Source: Candidatus Coatesiibacteriota bacterium (GTDB lineage Bacteria; RBG-13-66-14). From it: 5,498 nt of DNA. Of the stretch, positions 1 to 5,498 are shown one piece after another. The number at the start of each line of letters is the position of its first letter. Positions within the stretch are counted from its first letter, which is position 1. The stretch is from positions 1 through 5,498 of the forward strand of contig DAOVLG010000155.1 in NCBI GenBank assembly GCA_030631385.1, written 5' to 3'. A program made the translations under genes and the position numbers. The notes beneath the pieces are model-generated. The model was not told the DNA's origin. It made no database searches and saw only the letters and a list, made by a program, of their open reading frames with translations.

Positions 1-1504
1 CCGCGCCCTTCACCGTCAGCTCATCGAAGGGTTGGAGCGGGTTGGATTGCAGGATTATCTCCCGACCGAACTCCTCCTGCAATCGCCCGATTACCGATGG
101 GTACTTGTTCTTGATGAGCTGAACGACGTGGGGGTTGCAGACGAGCTGGACGGTGGAGTTCGGAGCCTGACAGAGGACGCGGCGGAGCGTGTTCTCCACG
201 TGGAGGGCCAGGGGCGTATCGGAGAGGACGAGGCCAACCCCCCCGCAGCAGGGGCACTTGTTGGTCATCTGAGCGGTAACGCTGCGTCTGACCCGTTTCC
301 GGGTCATCTCCACCAGGCCCAGGTCGCTCATTCGGCGCACGCGTGTCTTGGACCTGTCTTTCTGCAGGGCCTTGTTGAGACGCTTGACCACCTCATCGCG
401 ATGGCTCTGGACCTCCATGTCGATGAAGTCGATGATGATGATGCCCCCGATATCCCGCAACCGCAGTTGGCGGGGGATATCCACCGCCGCCTCCAGGTTG
501 GTCTCGAAGACCGTCCGTTCCAGGTTCGTTTTACCCACAAACTTGCCCGTGTTAACGTCTATGGAGGTCAGCGCCTCGGTCTGTTCGATCACGATGTAGC
601 CGCCGCATTTCAACCAGATCCGCCGTTGGTGCATGCGCTCGAGCTCCCGCTCGACACCGTAGGCCTCCAGGAGGGGAAAGCGACCGGAGTAGAGTTCGAT
701 GCGGGTGGAGAGTTTGGGGGCGGTGCGGCGGGCGAAGTTACGGATACGGTTGTAGAGTTCCCGGTCGTCAATGACGAGGGAATCCACCTCTTCGGAGAGA
801 ACGTCCCGGATAATGGAAAACACCAGCCCCAGGTCATCGTAGACCAGGGCCGGTGCTTCTCTTTTCTTCGCCCTGCGGACAATCTCCCGGGACAGGCGGC
901 TCAGATAGCCCATCTCGGCGCGGAGGGCCTTCTTCGAGGAGCCCTCACCGACGGTGCGGACGATGAACCCGGCATCGCCGGTGCGCAGGCCCTTGACCAG
1001 CTTGCGCAGACGGTTCCGCTCGGAGGTAGAGGATATCTTCCGGCTGACCCCCACGTGATCGGCGTAGGGCATCAGCACCAGGTAGCGTCCGGCTAGAGTG
1101 ATGTTCGCGGTGGCCCGTGGGCCTTTCTTTCCGATGGGCTCCTTGGTGATCTGGACGAGGATGTCCTGCCCCTTGGAAAGAATCTTTTCAATGGGCGGAA
1201 CCTCGCGCCGGCGGCCACGCCGATGGTCGATCAGATTATCGTAATCCTCATCGAGGAAGGCGCCGATGTCGTGAACGTCGGTGACCAGGTCTTCGGCGTG
1301 CAGAAAGGCGTTGCGATCAAAACCTATGTCAATGAAAGCCTCCTGGAGCCCGGGAAGTACCTCGCTAACCCGTCCTTTGTATATGTTGCCGACGATGTGG
1401 CGAGCACCGGCGGCTTCGGTCATTATCTCCACCAGATCGCCATCCTCGAGAGTGGCCACCCTGGTCTCGAGGGGGGAGACACTGACCAAGATTTCCTTTT
1501 TCAA
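1..1504 (-). CDS. rng: RNase E/G-family endoribonuclease (ribonuclease G), 3' end cut by window edge
   Basis: Single-strand-specific endoribonuclease acting in rRNA maturation and mRNA decay in the cytoplasm. The 501 codons visible read without a break. The N-terminus (KKEILVSVSPLETRVA) is typical of the family. It is followed by an S1 RNA-binding domain at about residues 38-120 (VGNIYKGRV, EAFIDIGFDRNAFL), with a short charged insertion near residues 85-103. The two Mg-binding catalytic aspartates are D316 (SIDVNTG) and D359 (IIIIDFIDM). The Zn-link is CPCC at 417-420. The spacings D-D = 43 and D-C = 58 equal those of E. coli RNase E D303/D346/C404 as I recall them. At about 500 residues it has RNase G size, with no RNase E scaffold tail in view; only the last few residues should be missing. 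TTG 1504-1502 is chosen as start because an in-frame TAA lies a few codons upstream and GAGG sits 6 nt before it. Family is certain; RNase G rather than a short RNase E is inferred from length. Confidence 0.95.
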   Translation of the reverse strand, partial: MKKEILVSVSPLETRVATLEDGDLVEIMTEAAGARHIVGNIYKGRVSEVLPGLQEAFIDIGFDRNAFLHAEDLVTDVHDIGAFLDEDYDNLIDHRRGRRREVPPIEKILSKGQDILVQITKEPIGKKGPRATANITLAGRYLVLMPYADHVGVSRKISSTSERNRLRKLVKGLRTGDAGFIVRTVGEGSSKKALRAEMGYLSRLSREIVRRAKKREAPALVYDDLGLVFSIIRDVLSEEVDSLVIDDRELYNRIRNFARRTAPKLSTRIELYSGRFPLLEAYGVERELERMHQRRIWLKCGGYIVIEQTEALTSIDVNTGKFVGKTNLERTVFETNLEAAVDIPRQLRLRDIGGIIIIDFIDMEVQSHRDEVVKRLNKALQKDRSKTRVRRMSDLGLVEMTRKRVRRSVTAQMTNKCPCCGGVGLVLSDTPLALHVENTLRRVLCQAPNSTVQLVCNPHVVQLIKNKYPSVIGRLQEEFGREIILQSNPLQPFDELTVKGA

Positions 1505-1514
1505 CCAAAACCTC
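1502..1514 (-). promoter_or_regulatory. Ribosome binding site and TTG start of the RNase G gene
   Basis: On the minus strand GAGG (1514-1511) lies 6 nt before TTG (1504-1502). The reading frame has a TAA stop shortly upstream and no ATG or GTG between that stop and the TTG. The family-typical N-terminus begins directly at this codon, so a TTG start is the best reading. Confidence 0.7.
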
Positions 1515-1745
1515 GCGCTTTAAAGCTGGGTAAACCGAGTCAGGCCACCCCCGCCCCAGATCCGACAGATCCAAATCTAATTGAGAAGGCGGGCACTCCG
1601 GCGGATAAAAAAGCGGGACTCCAACGGTAACCAGATGGAGCCCTCCGCACCGGTGGAAGCGGTTTACAAAGAAGGAGTCTTTACCTTCAAAGGCCTGTAT
1701 CACTCGGTTCACAAAAGGGAAGAGGGGGGAAACCGTTTGTCTAAT
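1505..1745 (-). other. Long 5' leader of the RNase G mRNA (about 240 nt)
   Basis: The predicted start of transcription near 1745 leaves about 240 untranslated bases before the TTG at 1504. I see no convincing coding sequence in it on either strand. It contains a terminator-like hairpin with a T-run (1607-1643, described separately). Two arms, 1533-1540 and 1702-1709, form a perfect 8-bp inverted repeat that could close the whole leader, although an 8-bp match can arise by chance in 240 nt. In E. coli the RNase E mRNA has a long leader through which the enzyme regulates its own mRNA. Similar control here is only an inference. Confidence 0.45.
1607..1643 (-). terminator. Terminator-like hairpin inside the RNase G leader (possible attenuator)
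   Basis: Read on the minus strand, GGGCTCC (1643-1637) can pair with GGAGTCCC (1622-1615) as seven base pairs with one bulged base. The loop is 14 nt and itself contains GGTTACC. The hairpin is followed by GC and six T (1612-1607). It lies about 105-135 nt downstream of the predicted transcription start and 100 nt before the RNase G start codon. No gene ends just upstream, so it would act as a leader attenuator or as the end of a small RNA. An alternative pairing, CTTCC with GGAGG just upstream, would compete with the hairpin. The bulge and long loop make it weaker than the pckA terminator. Confidence 0.4.
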
Positions 1746-1755
1746 GTATACATTA
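1742..1755. promoter_or_regulatory. 14-bp perfect palindrome over the -10 box (candidate operator)
   Basis: TAATGTATACATTA is a perfect palindrome covering most of the -10 box and the predicted transcription start of the RNase G promoter. A dimeric repressor bound here would block RNA polymerase. AT-rich promoter sequence can produce palindromes by chance, and I do not recognise the site as one of a named regulator. Confidence 0.3.
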
Positions 1756-1781
1756 TAACAGAAGAAACCCCTAAAAGACAA
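1752..1781 (-). promoter_or_regulatory. Sigma-70-type promoter with extended -10, driving RNase G
   Basis: Minus strand: -35 TTGTCT (1781-1776, four of six consensus bases), an 18-bp spacer, and a perfect -10 TATAAT (1757-1752). The -10 is preceded by TG at the extended -10 position (TGTTATAAT). The region is AT-rich against a GC-rich background. Transcription would start near A1745 and run into the RNase G leader. Confidence 0.7.
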
Positions 1782-1872
1782 CGCGTTCCGGTTATTTATT
1801 CACCAGTCGCCCGCCGGATGCGGATCCTACTATTGAAACGAAAACGTCAAGGCGGTGGTTCCCTCTCAGCGT

Positions 1873-1903
1873 AAAAAAGCGGCCGCTCGCGCAGCGGCCG
1901 CCG
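1873..1903 (-). terminator. Intrinsic terminator of pckA
   Basis: A perfect 9-bp GC-rich stem (AGCGGCCGC complement pair at 1879-1887 and 1893-1901) with a 5-nt loop is followed on the minus strand by six T (1878-1873). It begins about 20 nt after the pckA stop codon. On the plus strand no T-run follows, so it acts in one direction. It separates pckA transcription from the RNase G promoter downstream. Confidence 0.92.
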
Positions 1904-1921
1904 ACAGGTCTAAGTCCACGT

Positions 1922-3700
1922 CTACCCGCAGACGGCGCGGATGATATCCGGGGTAACCTCGTACTTCAGTAAAAATTCCCGTCGCTCCTGTAGCATCTTA
2001 CCTACCCAGGTCCTGTACTCGTTCATCCGCCCGGCTTTCTCGAAGAAAAATACCGGGTTGAGAATCTCCCGGGGAACCTTTTCTACAAGGGCGGCGCTGC
2101 GCGGGTCGTCCACGTCCACGATCTCGTAACCGAAGTCGGGATCGGTCTTCCAGGCAACCTCATCGGTAAGCATGGCCTCGAGCATGGCCGAGGAGTGGCG
2201 TATCTTCACCTTCAGCGCCTTCCCAGCCTTTACGTCCAGGGCGTCGCCGCCGATCCAGCCGGTGTTCATGGACCAGCAGACCACACCGGGCATCGTGGCC
2301 ACCAGCTCGGCGAAGCGCTTCGGCTGCAGACCGTTATGTCGGGGGAAGAAGGGCTGGGTGAACGGGCTGCGGGTGCGCCCACGTTCCTTGCCGGCCGCCG
2401 AGGTCTTGGTCGTTTCGCCGAGCATGAAGTACCCGCCGGCCTGCTCCGGCGAAACGAAGCGGATGATGCCCGGATAGGCCGCGTCGGGACCCTCATCGCG
2501 GTTGAGGATGCCCATGAACTTCAGGGGCGGGATATCGTGCAGGTCGGCCGCGTCCTTTATTGCCTTCATCGGGATGATCGAACGGCCGTTCTGGGTCCAG
2601 ATGAGGAAGTCCCAACCGTCGGCGGGGATATTGTATTCGTCAACCACGTCATCGATCTTCACTTCACCCTGTAAGAACTTGTCCACGTTCTCCTTGACGG
2701 CCTTCGTGACGACGAGGATGTCGTAGTAGTGTTTGACCTCCTCGACCGTCAGGCGTTGCTTGCTGAAATCGAAGGTGCCGTCGGGGTTGACGTAGATATT
2801 CTCGGTCCAGGCGCTGGGGTTCACCGTGCCGTCGAAGATCACCGGCTCAGCCTCTCTGGTCAAGCCGTAGGTCTTGGCGAAACAGCCGTTCTCGGTGATG
2901 GATATCTCGCCACCGGGCCAGAGGGTAACCATGTCGTCCTGGATGGGTCGGGTCACCTCGCCCTGCTTACTGAAGGTGGTCGTGGTCTTACCGGTACCGG
3001 AGAGACCGAGGATGGCCATGGTCACGGTCCTGCCGCCGATGGTCACCGCCTTTGCCCCGGCGTGTAGGGTCAGGCCGCCCCGCTGGTAGGTGTACTCGTT
3101 GAGCATGCGCAGGGCGCCCTTCTTGCTCTCGCCGAAGTAGTCCGCCCCGATGACGTAGGTGGAGAAGTTCTCGAGGTCCACGATCATCGCTTGGCCGCCC
3201 GGCATCCCCTTGGCCTCCAGCCCCGGCACCATCACCAGGCGGAAGGTGGGTTTGTAGGGCCGGGCGAGCTGCTCCGGTGTTTCCGCCATCTCGCGGGGAA
3301 AGGCCAGAATCTGCTGCATGGCGGCGACGTTGGTCAGGTCTAACGTAAACAGCCACTGAACGCCGACGGCGCGCGGACCGAGGCCCTCATAGCCTTGAAT
3401 ATCTATAAGAGTACCTTGTTTTTCAACGTACTCCTTGACGCCTTCGATTAGGCAGGTGGCGGACTCGACGTTGATGACCTTCCCCGAGTAGAGGCCGGCA
3501 TCGGACTCCGGGGCGATGACGTATGTCAGAGCAGCTTTACGGGCCTTGTTGAAGGTGATCTTGTTCAGGTTACCGTAGGACGTTTCAATCATCGCCGGCG
3601 TGTGCTCCAACGCCAGCTTTCGCAGTTCCTCCTGAGTCGGGTTGGTGATGTAGGTGACATCGTAGGGGTGCAACACATCCATCGTAAGGCGCGGGCTCAT
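1922..3700 (-). CDS. pckA: Phosphoenolpyruvate carboxykinase (ATP), divergent
   Basis: Converts oxaloacetate + ATP to PEP + CO2 + ADP in the cytosol, the entry step of gluconeogenesis, or the reverse CO2-fixing reaction. In the 592 aa I see a Lys pair at 193-194 (YFGESKKG), H213 (LHAGA), the PEPCK P-loop GLSGTGKTT at 232-240 (K238), the metal-binding D255-D256 (IQDDMVTLW), NGCFAKTYGL at 271-280, R373 in NGRSIIP, KERG at 438-441 and NTGW at 479-482. These match the order in E. coli PckA (540 aa). Oddities: no GRSPKDK motif near residue 70 (SGKVINV instead), a degenerate family signature around the Asp pair, and about 50 extra residues at 313-370. ATG 3700 is chosen because GGAG lies 5 nt upstream and a plausible promoter lies beyond. 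The frame stays open to 4057 (ATG at 3778 and others), but that part overlaps the promoter and the divergent gene. ATP rather than GTP use is inferred from the P-loop form. Confidence 0.93.
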   Translation of the reverse strand: MSPRLTMDVLHPYDVTYITNPTQEELRKLALEHTPAMIETSYGNLNKITFNKARKAALTYVIAPESDAGLYSGKVINVESATCLIEGVKEYVEKQGTLIDIQGYEGLGPRAVGVQWLFTLDLTNVAAMQQILAFPREMAETPEQLARPYKPTFRLVMVPGLEAKGMPGGQAMIVDLENFSTYVIGADYFGESKKGALRMLNEYTYQRGGLTLHAGAKAVTIGGRTVTMAILGLSGTGKTTTTFSKQGEVTRPIQDDMVTLWPGGEISITENGCFAKTYGLTREAEPVIFDGTVNPSAWTENIYVNPDGTFDFSKQRLTVEEVKHYYDILVVTKAVKENVDKFLQGEVKIDDVVDEYNIPADGWDFLIWTQNGRSIIPMKAIKDAADLHDIPPLKFMGILNRDEGPDAAYPGIIRFVSPEQAGGYFMLGETTKTSAAGKERGRTRSPFTQPFFPRHNGLQPKRFAELVATMPGVVCWSMNTGWIGGDALDVKAGKALKVKIRHSSAMLEAMLTDEVAWKTDPDFGYEIVDVDDPRSAALVEKVPREILNPVFFFEKAGRMNEYRTWVGKMLQERREFLLKYEVTPDIIRAVCG

Positions 3701-3709
3701 GGCTACTCC
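3698..3709 (-). promoter_or_regulatory. Ribosome binding site and start codon of pckA
   Basis: GGAG (3709-3706) lies 5 nt before ATG 3700-3698 on the minus strand. The alternative in-frame ATG at 3778 has only a weak, distant GGGG and falls inside the predicted -10 box. This site therefore decides the start. Confidence 0.75.
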
Positions 3710-3720
3710 AAAGGTTACGA

Positions 3721-3746
3721 TCTCCGCCGGAGACCGATGGTCATCG
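3721..3746. promoter_or_regulatory. Two adjacent short palindromes in the pckA leader
   Basis: TCTCCG-C-CGGAGA (3721-3733) is a 13-bp inverted repeat with a 1-bp centre. Next to it CGATG-GT-CATCG (3735-3746) is a second one with 5-bp arms. They lie between the predicted pckA transcription start (about 3770) and its start codon. They could be regulator sites or, for the first, a small 5-bp hairpin near the ribosome binding site. No known regulator motif is recognised. Confidence 0.25.
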
Positions 3747-3776
3747 AGCCTTGTTCCGAATGGATCGCATTTCGAC

Positions 3777-3805
3777 ATACTAACATAACCCCACGCGGCT
3801 TCCAA
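3777..3805 (-). promoter_or_regulatory. Candidate pckA promoter
   Basis: Minus strand: -35 TTGGAA (3805-3800) and -10 TAGTAT (3782-3777), each matching four of six consensus bases, with the ideal 17-bp spacer. Transcription would start near 3770, giving a 5' leader of about 70 nt to the ATG at 3700. Confidence 0.45.
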
Positions 3806-3816
3806 GACCACCCCTA

Positions 3817-3825
3817 TGCTATGAT
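3817..3825 (+). promoter_or_regulatory. Candidate extended -10 promoter of the methyltransferase gene
   Basis: TGCTATGAT is an extended -10 element whose hexamer TATGAT matches five of six consensus bases. No good -35 is found 16-18 bp upstream, as is common for extended -10 promoters. Transcription would start near 3832, leaving a leader of about 12 nt that is mostly the ribosome binding site. That is short, so the true start may lie further upstream. Confidence 0.35.
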
Positions 3826-3831
3826 TCGGGG

Positions 3832-3846
3832 GGAGGGATGCGCATG
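3832..3846 (+). promoter_or_regulatory. Ribosome binding site deciding the methyltransferase start
   Basis: GGAGGG (3832-3837) lies directly against an in-frame ATG at 3838, too close to serve it, but exactly 6 nt before the second in-frame ATG at 3844-3846. The second ATG is therefore the likelier start. Confidence 0.75.
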
Positions 3847-4845
3847 ATATCGGCGTCCGAAGGGATGTTACTGGAAGAGATAGCGGGCGCCGGGGGAAGG
3901 ACACTCGCCTGGGATCCGGCCTCCGCCGAGTTCGTATCACTCCTCTTTCATCGGCACTCAGGCGTCGTCGTCGTCGAGGACAGGCTGGGTGTCGTACGAG
4001 AGGCCATCGGGCGGGGACTGCCGCCTGAGCAAGTTCTCCACGCGCCTTTTCCCCCACCCCGCCGCCACGACGTCATCCTTCTCAAGGGGTCGAGGGATCG
4101 GGAGCGGGGCCGGATGCAACTGGACTGGTCCGCAGCCTCCCTGACCTCAGGCGGCGTACTCCTGCTGGCCGGGGAGAAGAAGGGTGGGATCGAGGGGTAC
4201 AGGCGGTTTCTAGGAAGACGATTCGGACGGGTAGAAGGTGTATCTCGACGCCACTGCCGCGTATGGCGTTGCGGGAGACCCAGGGGCGACGGGCTTCCCG
4301 ACACCAGCCCCCAACCGGCCTACGAGGTTCCCGGACTGGGCGTCATCCACTCTCTCCCCGGCGTCTTCGCCTGGCGCACCTTGGATCGAGGCACGGAAGC
4401 CCTCCTGAGAATTCTGCCGGACAGTTGGGACGGGAAGCGGGTCCTCGATCTGGGCTGTGGGAGCGGGGTGCTCGCCCTTCACGGGGCGGCCAGGGGAGCC
4501 GGGGTGGTCACCGCCCTGGACTCATCAGCCCTCGCCTTCACGTCAGCAGAGGCCACCCTTACGGGCTTTAACAACGTTAGGGTCCTTGCCGCCGAGGCGG
4601 GTGATGAACTGAATAGGGTCTACGACGCCGTTCTCTGTAACCCACCCCTACATCACGGGGCCAGGCGCGCCCTCAGCTTGACCCGGCGTTTTATCGAAGC
4701 CGCAGCGGACGCCCTGCGTGACGGGGGTGAGCTCTGGATCGTACTCAGGAAGGAACTCCCGGTGGAGGAGCTGCTCCAAGGATGCTTCAGGGACTCGGAA
4801 TACCTCTACCGGAGCGGCTATCACGTCTGCCGGGCGGTGAAATAG
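3844..4845 (+). CDS. RsmC/RlmG-like rRNA (guanine-N2)-methyltransferase
   Basis: SAM-dependent methyltransferase, probably forming m2G in ribosomal RNA. The 333 aa show the duplicated layout of RsmC (343 aa in E. coli). A degenerate N-terminal methyltransferase-like domain occupies about residues 1-150; its GEKKGGIEG matches GENRSGVRS of RsmC but lacks a SAM motif. An active C-terminal domain starts at the family marker SLPGVF (170-175). The C-terminal domain has motif I for SAM binding, DLGCGSG (202-208), an acidic residue after the second strand (TALDSS), and the catalytic motif IV NPPLHHG (266-272). The target base cannot be told from sequence: RsmC modifies 16S G1207 and RlmG 23S G1835 in E. 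coli, so no symbol is given. The gene is divergent from pckA and convergent with the Fe-S gene, overlapping its end by 59 bp. The ATG six bases earlier (3838) is rejected because of the ribosome binding site spacing. Confidence 0.88.
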   Translation: MISASEGMLLEEIAGAGGRTLAWDPASAEFVSLLFHRHSGVVVVEDRLGVVREAIGRGLPPEQVLHAPFPPPRRHDVILLKGSRDRERGRMQLDWSAASLTSGGVLLLAGEKKGGIEGYRRFLGRRFGRVEGVSRRHCRVWRCGRPRGDGLPDTSPQPAYEVPGLGVIHSLPGVFAWRTLDRGTEALLRILPDSWDGKRVLDLGCGSGVLALHGAARGAGVVTALDSSALAFTSAEATLTGFNNVRVLAAEAGDELNRVYDAVLCNPPLHHGARRALSLTRRFIEAAADALRDGGELWIVLRKELPVEELLQGCFRDSEYLYRSGYHVCRAVK

Positions 4846-5498
4846 ATCCGCTGAGAGATTCGGCGAGAAGCTCCCCCAGAAGAGCCACCCGGACGTCTGC
4901 GCCCAGACGCGTCAGCGATGCCTCGATCTGCACGGCGCAACCGGGGCAGGCCGTGGCGACGACCCCGGCTCCGGTGGAGAGGATATTCCTCGCCTTGCGC
5001 TCCCCGATCCGCGCCGCCGTATCGGGGTTTTTAACGAAATAGCTCCCCGCCCCGCCGCAGCAGACGTCCCGTTCGGGAAGCTCCACGAAGTCCCCCAACC
5101 TCCGCAGCATCCCCTCGGCCAGGTCCACCTCAAGATAGCGGGCCAGGTGGCACGGCTGATGGTAGGTCACTTTCAGCGTGGGGTCGTAGGCGAGGGGCAG
5201 GCGGTCCAAACGCTCGACGAGGAACTCCTGCAGGGTCAGGGTCCCTCCGAGCAGGCCCGTGAACCGTTCACGGAGGAAGCTGGCGCAGGAGGCGCAGGCG
5301 GTGATGACGCCGTCCAGCGCGTATTCGGCGAAGGCGGCCTCGTTGGCCCGGACGAGGGCTCCAGCGGCCCGGCGGTCGCCGCTACCCCAGGCGGGTAGTC
5401 CGCAGCAGAGCTGTCCCCTGGGAGCGATGAGGGTGATCCCCAGAGCCCCGGCCAAGCCGACCATCGCCTCACCGGCGCCGGGGTAGGCCAGGTCCACG
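4787..5498 (-). CDS. Two-CCG-domain Fe-S oxidoreductase subunit (GlcF/GlpC/HdrD-like), N-terminus beyond window
   Basis: Iron-sulfur electron-transfer subunit of the kind paired with FAD-linked 2-hydroxyacid or glycerol-3-phosphate dehydrogenases, or with heterodisulfide reductase. The 236 visible residues hold the end of the first cysteine-rich (CCG) domain, CCG at 31-33 and CASC at 68-71, and a complete second one: C116 (YHQPCHLA), CCG at 146-148, CPGC at 184-187. Spacings are CX29CCX36CX2C. The first Cys of domain one and any ferredoxin-like N-terminal domain must lie beyond the right edge, so the GTG at 5497 is not a real start. VVATACPGC resembles GlcF but keeps a Cys where GlcF, from memory, has Asn-Pro-Gly-Cys. 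The last 20 or so residues, after GELLAESL, are Ser/Arg/Pro/Gly-rich and are encoded antisense to the methyltransferase end. The substrate cannot be assigned without the partner gene. Confidence 0.88.
   Translation of the reverse strand, partial: VDLAYPGAGEAMVGLAGALGITLIAPRGQLCCGLPAWGSGDRRAAGALVRANEAAFAEYALDGVITACASCASFLRERFTGLLGGTLTLQEFLVERLDRLPLAYDPTLKVTYHQPCHLARYLEVDLAEGMLRRLGDFVELPERDVCCGGAGSYFVKNPDTAARIGERKARNILSTGAGVVATACPGCAVQIEASLTRLGADVRVALLGELLAESLSGSISPPGRRDSRSGRGIPSP

Noticed and set aside
32..1096. 354-codon open frame on the plus strand, antisense to RNase G
   Set aside because: The minus strand encodes RNase G with all catalytic residues and correct spacing. The plus-strand frame has no recognisable motif and its acidic runs are the mirror of the IIIIDFIDM codons. 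It is a GC-driven shadow.
1533..1709. 8-bp inverted repeat (1533-1540 and 1702-1709) as evidence for a structured riboswitch
   Set aside because: A match of this length is expected by chance in a 240-nt leader, and no known riboswitch core is recognisable. It is noted only as a possible closing helix.
1365..1781. 138-codon minus-strand frame from 1781
   Set aside because: It starts within the -35 box, upstream of the predicted transcription start, and its second half overlaps RNase G in another frame. No family resemblance is seen.
1581..1874. 97-codon plus-strand frame in the intergenic region
   Set aside because: It runs across the RNase G promoter and ends at the pckA terminator, has very basic, low-information sequence and no good ribosome binding site. 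I see no evidence that it is a gene.
2266..3067. Several open frames of 70-160 codons overlapping pckA on both strands
   Set aside because: They lie inside a gene whose catalytic motifs are intact, have no recognisable motifs and follow the codon pattern of pckA.
3838..3843. ATG at 3838 as start of the methyltransferase
   Set aside because: The GGAGGG sequence directly abuts it, leaving no spacing, while the next in-frame ATG at 3844 has ideal spacing.
3701..4057. 119-codon N-terminal extension of pckA
   Set aside because: It would cover the promoter region and the start of the divergent methyltransferase gene. It is Arg/Pro-rich without PEPCK similarity, and a good ribosome binding site marks the ATG at 3700.

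Overview
The window is GC-rich bacterial DNA with four protein-coding genes, two of them cut by the window edges, and an ordinary housekeeping and central-metabolism layout. I see no rRNA or tRNA gene, CRISPR array, insertion sequence or phage gene. The protein families (an RNase E/G without a long C-terminal tail, a divergent ATP-type PEP carboxykinase, an RsmC/RlmG-like rRNA methyltransferase and a GlcF/GlpC-type Fe-S protein) suggest a Gram-negative or candidate-phylum bacterium. The divergence of the PEP carboxykinase fits a poorly sampled lineage. I cannot name the phylum from this sequence alone.

Layout, left to right. (1) Bases 1-1504, minus strand: RNase E/G-family endoribonuclease, almost complete, starting at TTG and running off the left edge. 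(2) Bases 1505-1921: intergenic. It holds a very good extended -10 promoter facing the RNase gene, a leader of about 240 nt that contains a terminator-like hairpin, and the intrinsic terminator of the next gene. (3) Bases 1922-3700, minus strand: ATP-type phosphoenolpyruvate carboxykinase (pckA), 592 aa, divergent. (4) Bases 3701-3843: divergent promoter region with two small palindromes in the pckA leader. (5) Bases 3844-4845, plus strand: RsmC/RlmG-like two-domain methyltransferase. (6) Bases 4787-5498, minus strand: C-terminal part of a two-CCG-domain Fe-S oxidoreductase subunit, overlapping the methyltransferase tail to tail by 59 bp and running off the right edge.

The genes do not form one pathway. 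pckA (gluconeogenesis or anaplerosis) and the Fe-S subunit (probably oxidation of a small organic acid or electron transfer) belong to central metabolism. The RNase and the methyltransferase act on RNA. pckA and the RNase gene face the same way but are separated by a strong terminator and a new promoter, so they look independently transcribed. pckA and the methyltransferase gene are divergent from a shared 143-bp promoter region.

The points most worth a second look are the RNase leader (promoter plus terminator-like hairpin, possibly an attenuator or a small RNA) and the unusual PEP carboxykinase, which keeps the nucleotide-binding core but lacks the usual N-terminal oxaloacetate-binding motif and has a roughly 50-residue insertion. 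I found no convincing previously undescribed system.
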